From Scatosoma sp045658805 (GTDB lineage: Bacteria; Bacillota; Clostridia; Christensenellales; Borkfalkiaceae), in assembly GCA_045658805.1 (NCBI GenBank), contig JAZOVQ010000106.1, forward strand, positions 1 through 8,778: DNA of 8,778 bases, written 5' to 3'. The notes beneath the pieces are model-generated. The model did not search any database. It had not been told where the DNA came from and saw only the letters and a program-made list of their open reading frames with translations. Shown here piece by piece: positions 5,504 through 8,778 of this stretch. The translations under genes were made by a program, and so were the position numbers. Within the stretch, counting starts at the first letter, position 1, and the number at the start of each line of letters is the position of its first letter.

Positions 5504-8290
5504 ATGAAAAAACTGATAAGAGGCGTATGTTTGGCACTTGTGTGTGCGCTTATGGTAAACATAACGGCATGTACCGACCCGCAGGAGAGTTCGTCCAATA
5601 GCTTACCTCAAGCGAGTGATACGACACAAAGCAGTAGCAATAGTCCCGACACGGAAGAGGTAGAACCTGCCGTGGGTATTGATGATTTTGTGGGCAAAAT
5701 GGAAAAGAGTAGATACGCCGACGAAACCCTTACCTCGACAGAGTTTGGTCTTTCTAATCCGGGAAGAGTAGGTATCATTCAAAGTGAAATTAAAGAACTA
5801 TATGGTAAAAAGGATGACAGCGAATTTGCGGAAGGTTGCGTCTTTACCTTCAATGAAGACGCAGAAAGCGACGTGGTTGAACTCAATCGTTTAATCGGCC
5901 TTGCAAAGGAAAAGAACGATGGGCAAGCGGTAAAAATCAAATTCCCTAACCGTCCCGTATATTTGAACGTGGACGAATCTACCTCCTTGGATACCTACCA
6001 AACGGTAAACTTCTACGATTTCGACGGGCTTTATTTAGAGGGCGGGGAAGATACCGTATTGAATTTTGTTGTGGGTAGCGCTTGGAAAGGCGCGTTCGGC
6101 TTTACCCGTTGCAAAAACGTATATATCAATGATATTGAAATCGATTATCCTGTTACGCCGGCTTTGACGGGTACGGTTGTTGAGCGTAGTTCGGAGAATA
6201 TGACGGTAACGGTTTCGTTGGACGGCGAATACGACCAAACGATTGCGGCGTTTAAAAAGAATAAGACCTTAATCAACAAGTTGCAATCCCTTATCGAATT
6301 TGACGTATTGACGGGTGCGCCCCGTGATAACGGTATGATGCTCATTGGCAGCGACGGTTTCGTTTCTTCGTGGGATTTCACGGAAAAGAACGGACAGCAT
6401 TTGGTAACCTTTACGTTTGCAAATGGTTTTAAACAAACGCTTAAAGAAAAATTACCCGTAAAAGGCAATAAAATCGCATTCGCATTTACCATGTATGCAT
6501 ACAACGGTTTTACCATTAGAGAAGGGGAAAACTTCTACATGGAAAACGTGCAAATCGATACCTGCCCTGGTATGGGTATTGATATTACCAGTAAAAATGC
6601 ATACTTTAACCGCGTTGCGTTTAAGCCTACGCGCGGCCGTTTGATGACTTCTACTGCAGACGGGCTTCATGCGCGTGCTTGTACGGGCGATGTGAAGATT
6701 ACGAACTGCGAATTTATCGGTACGCACGATGACGCGGCGAACGTAAAATCTGGCTACTACTACAATTTAAACCCTACGTTCAATTATTTCGACAAAAAAA
6801 TTACGATTACGAGAATAGCAGAAGCGAATACGATGCCCGAAGTCGGCGATGAAATCGCAATTTATAGAAAGTCGGACTTCTCGCTTGTTACGACCGTAAA
6901 AGTTGCAGGTTGCACGGGCAATGAAGATACATACGTAATCGAAACCGAAAAGCGTTTGCCGAATAATGATTACACGGACTGTGTAGCGACGAATATTACC
7001 CATTCGTGCGATCTTGAATTCAGCAATAACTACATTGCGAATAAGAGAAACCGCGGTATCCTTGTTCAAACCAGAAAAGCGGTGTTGAAGAACAACACGT
7101 TTACCCGTGTTTGCGCAGGGTCTATCCAGGTTTCCACCGCATTGTTTGGCGGTTATGAAGCAACCGTACCTTACAACGTAACGATTAAGGATAATAAGTT
7201 CATCAATAACTGTAACGTTGTTGGTCAAATTCCCGATGGCGACATTTCGGCGTTTGCTTATCTTGGCAGCGGTGACGTTGGCAGTGCGGGTGCAATACAA
7301 GAAGTTGTATTAGAAAATAATTATATTGCAAAGACTGGTTCGACGGCTGTTTCGTATAAAGCTGTTTCCAATTCTTCTATCAAGAATAACTTGTTCTACA
7401 ATGCGGCCATGGGTACGGATAACGAATTGATGTTCGCCGCCGTGTACTTCAAAAACAGTGCAGACGTTACCGTGTCGGGTAACTATAATTACAGCACCCT
7501 TGCAAAAGAAGGGTTTAGCGGTATCACACTTGACGGTAGCACGCTTAAGGGTGATATAAACGTTACGGACGACAACTTCAAGATGGATTTCTTGTCCTTG
7601 GAAGGCGAAGTTGTAAGATACGGCATTGATAAAATCAACGACGAATCGATTGTTATCGACGGAAACGTGGAAGAATGGGCTACGATGGGCAACCAAATTG
7701 ATTTGATCGGGCACTCCGTTGCAACGGGCGCGGAAATTGCACCGAAAGATTATGCGGACGTATTCGGTGTAGAGCTTGCAAAAATTGCCATTTCGGACAA
7801 GGGTATCTACCTTGCATTTAGCGTAAGAGATAACAAGATGGACGTGAAGACGAAGTGGGATTTCTGGACGGGCGACTGCGTGGAAATCTTCATGAGTGAC
7901 TATTTTGAAATGCCCTCGACGGATATGCACGTTTACAAAGAAAAGGGCAACGTTGCGCAATTTGCGATGGCGCCTGGATCGAATTGGCAAATCGCTGTAG
8001 GCGACCATAGAACCAATTCTACGTTGGCGGCAAAAATTGAAACAGAATGGCAATATAAGGTTGTATTGACGGATACGGGATATGCAGGCGAAGTATTTAT
8101 GCCTTTTGAAACGATGCCTTCGTTAAAAGAAAACCTTGAAAACGGCGGAGAACTTGGTATCGCTATCGTATTTGCGGATAACGATAGAAATGATATTGAC
8201 CGTACCAGATTGCAGGTTGGCAACGTTCCTCATTTCACCGAAGTATGGAAGATGAGAACGCTTAAAATGCCTAGATTTACACTCAATTAA
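5504..8290 (+). CDS. Surface lipoprotein: GH110-like beta-helix fused to C-terminal CBM9-like domain
   Basis: 928 residues from the ATG at 5504. The lipobox is I-T-A-C (Cys23), followed by a short Ser-rich spacer (24-56). The beta-helix spans about 140-700 and is paralogous to the preceding protein: FTMYAYNGF (328-336), RLMTSTADGLH (379-389), GTHDDAANV (406-414), NKRNRGIL (513-520), and NVTIKDNKFINN (558-569). The predicted catalytic residues are Asp386, Asp409 and Asp410, with the same spacing as in its neighbour; His389 is also kept. The C-terminal 713-928 looks like a CBM9/DOMON-type beta-sandwich: VIDGNVEEW (717-725), GIYLAFSVRDN (767-777) and WTGDCVEIF (788-796) are its hallmark strands. 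Such domains usually bind glycans or sit at the end of surface glycosidases. The 10-nt gap to the upstream gene implies co-expression. The GH110-like role is inferred; the two-domain architecture is well supported. Confidence 0.78.
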   Translation: MKKLIRGVCLALVCALMVNITACTDPQESSSNSLPQASDTTQSSSNSPDTEEVEPAVGIDDFVGKMEKSRYADETLTSTEFGLSNPGRVGIIQSEIKELYGKKDDSEFAEGCVFTFNEDAESDVVELNRLIGLAKEKNDGQAVKIKFPNRPVYLNVDESTSLDTYQTVNFYDFDGLYLEGGEDTVLNFVVGSAWKGAFGFTRCKNVYINDIEIDYPVTPALTGTVVERSSENMTVTVSLDGEYDQTIAAFKKNKTLINKLQSLIEFDVLTGAPRDNGMMLIGSDGFVSSWDFTEKNGQHLVTFTFANGFKQTLKEKLPVKGNKIAFAFTMYAYNGFTIREGENFYMENVQIDTCPGMGIDITSKNAYFNRVAFKPTRGRLMTSTADGLHARACTGDVKITNCEFIGTHDDAANVKSGYYYNLNPTFNYFDKKITITRIAEANTMPEVGDEIAIYRKSDFSLVTTVKVAGCTGNEDTYVIETEKRLPNNDYTDCVATNITHSCDLEFSNNYIANKRNRGILVQTRKAVLKNNTFTRVCAGSIQVSTALFGGYEATVPYNVTIKDNKFINNCNVVGQIPDGDISAFAYLGSGDVGSAGAIQEVVLENNYIAKTGSTAVSYKAVSNSSIKNNLFYNAAMGTDNELMFAAVYFKNSADVTVSGNYNYSTLAKEGFSGITLDGSTLKGDINVTDDNFKMDFLSLEGEVVRYGIDKINDESIVIDGNVEEWATMGNQIDLIGHSVATGAEIAPKDYADVFGVELAKIAISDKGIYLAFSVRDNKMDVKTKWDFWTGDCVEIFMSDYFEMPSTDMHVYKEKGNVAQFAMAPGSNWQIAVGDHRTNSTLAAKIETEWQYKVVLTDTGYAGEVFMPFETMPSLKENLENGGELGIAIVFADNDRNDIDRTRLQVGNVPHFTEVWKMRTLKMPRFTLN
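7640..8287 (+). other. CBM9-like (DOMON-type) domain coding region
   Basis: This region encodes residues 713-928 of the second beta-helix lipoprotein and has no counterpart in the first. It begins at the I-D-G-x-x-x-E-W motif typical of CBM9-type domains, continues with Y-L-A-F-S-V-R-D-N and W-T-G-D-C-V-E-I-F, and includes the later strand YAGEVFMPFETM (860-871), where CBM9 domains have a G-Y-x-x-E-x-x-I/F-P segment. The pattern is seen directly; carbohydrate binding is inferred from the family. Confidence 0.75.
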
Positions 8291-8326
8291 GTCATCAATG
8301 CGGACAGGGTTCGCGAAAATATATAT

Positions 8327-8332
8327 AAGGAG
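8327..8332 (+). promoter_or_regulatory. Ribosome binding site of the last lipoprotein gene
   Basis: AAGGAG lies 8 nt before the ATG at 8341 and 11 nt before a second in-frame ATG at 8344. The spacing favours 8341. The 50-nt gap before the gene contains no convincing terminator, so read-through from the upstream gene is expected. Confidence 0.8.
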
Positions 8333-8340
8333 AATAATTT

Positions 8341-8778
8341 ATGATGAAAAACAAACGGAAACCCCTAATGCTACTACTGGCTACGTTGTGCGTTACGGCT
8401 GTATCGGGGATGACTGCGTGCTTTGATAAGCTCGGTAGCTCCCAAGAAGAAACCAGCAGTATGGATTCCAGCACGGAAAGCGTATCTACGGACGTAGAAG
8501 ATAGCTCCTCGATGGTGGGCAGTGAAGATAGTTCCTCGTCGGTTACAGAGGAAGAAAGTTCGTCGGCGGGAGATAGCGAAGACAGCGAAGACAGCGAAGA
8601 TAGTTCTTCGTCGGAGGTAGAAAAAGTTGCGCCTACCATTACGTTTGCATCTGACGTAACCAACCTTGTTGGCAACGTTGGGGAAACGGTTGAAATCCCT
8701 AAGGTTATCGTGGAAAGCGAGGAAGAATACGGCTTGTTGGTTATGCTTGCGGATGCAACGACGAAAGGGATTGTTTTT
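8341..8778 (+). CDS. Lipoprotein with acidic Ser-rich spacer and probable Ig-like domain (3'-truncated by window edge)
   Basis: 146 residues are visible and the frame is open to the last base. MMKNKRK is followed by a hydrophobic core (8-23) and lipobox M-T-A-C, predicting lipidated Cys27. Residues 33-95 form a Ser/Asp/Glu spacer built like that of the first beta-helix protein, including three Asp-Ser-Glu units (78-86). The folded part starts at about residue 97 (APTITFASDV, then VGNVGETVEIPKV), which resembles the first strands of bacterial Ig-like or similar beta-sandwich modules found in surface glycan-active proteins. Too little is visible to name the function; it could be a further glycosidase, a glycan-binding protein or an adhesin. 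It is probably co-transcribed with the upstream genes. Lipoprotein status is solid; the Ig-like reading is tentative. Confidence 0.85.
   Translation, partial: MMKNKRKPLMLLLATLCVTAVSGMTACFDKLGSSQEETSSMDSSTESVSTDVEDSSSMVGSEDSSSSVTEEESSSAGDSEDSEDSEDSSSSEVEKVAPTITFASDVTNLVGNVGETVEIPKVIVESEEEYGLLVMLADATTKGIVF
8572..8604 (+). repeat. Short 9-bp tandem repeat (Asp-Ser-Glu units)
   Basis: The units GATAGCGAA, GACAGCGAA and GACAGCGAA (8572-8598) are followed by a partial unit, GATAGT. The unit is a multiple of three, so copy-number change would alter spacer length without breaking the frame. It lies inside the acidic spacer of the last lipoprotein. Confidence 0.8.

Noticed and set aside
7310..8053. 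Reverse-strand open frame of 247 codons
   Set aside because: It lies wholly inside the CBM9-bearing gene, whose plus-strand protein has clear domains. The reverse product is Arg/His-rich with no recognisable domain and no sensible gene context.
8310..8317. Perfect 8-bp palindrome TTCGCGAA in the gap before the last gene
   Set aside because: Too short to claim as an operator or terminator; no U-run follows and no second copy was noticed near the other genes.
8291..8340. Possible promoter at TATATA (8322-8327)
   Set aside because: No acceptable -35 element lies 16-18 nt upstream. The TA-rich stretch is better explained as ordinary AT-rich leader before the ribosome site.

Overview
The window reads as one continuous plus-strand operon, cut at both ends, from a Gram-positive bacterium. 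It is probably an uncultured Clostridia-type Bacillota from a gut-like habitat. The evidence is fairly AT-rich coding sequence, strong AAGGAG-type ribosome sites, an LplB/YtcP-type sugar transporter, and four consecutive lipoproteins with typical Gram-positive lipoboxes. Three of those lipoproteins place a Ser/Asp/Glu-rich spacer after the lipid anchor, as expected for proteins that must cross a thick cell wall. The taxon and habitat are inferences; no marker gene is present.

Layout: (1) 3-602, the C-terminal part of an LplB-family ABC permease; (2) 612-1496, its partner YtcP/LplC-family permease; (3) 1569-3323, a large LplA-type solute-binding lipoprotein; (4) 3340-5493, a right-handed beta-helix lipoprotein with a GH110-like active-site pattern; (5) 5504-8290, a diverged tandem paralogue of (4) with an added C-terminal CBM9-like domain; (6) 8341 to the window end, the start of another lipoprotein with an acidic Ser-rich spacer and the beginning of a probable Ig-like beta domain. 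Gaps between genes are 9-72 nt. I see no terminator, RNA gene, mobile element or CRISPR array. No gap exceeds 72 nt, so there is no unexplained gene-free stretch.

Working model: cell-surface beta-helix glycosidases (4, 5) cut a glycan outside the cell, and the binding protein (3) with permeases (1, 2) imports the product. No ATPase gene is visible, so the importer probably borrows a shared MsmX-type ATPase or has one outside the window. The most interesting point is the pair of GH110-like lipoproteins. Both keep an Asp / Asp-Asp triad with identical 23/24-residue spacing that resembles family GH110 (alpha-1,3-galactosidases), but they differ from the family in residues next to the triad. They may be a divergent surface-anchored branch with a different substrate.
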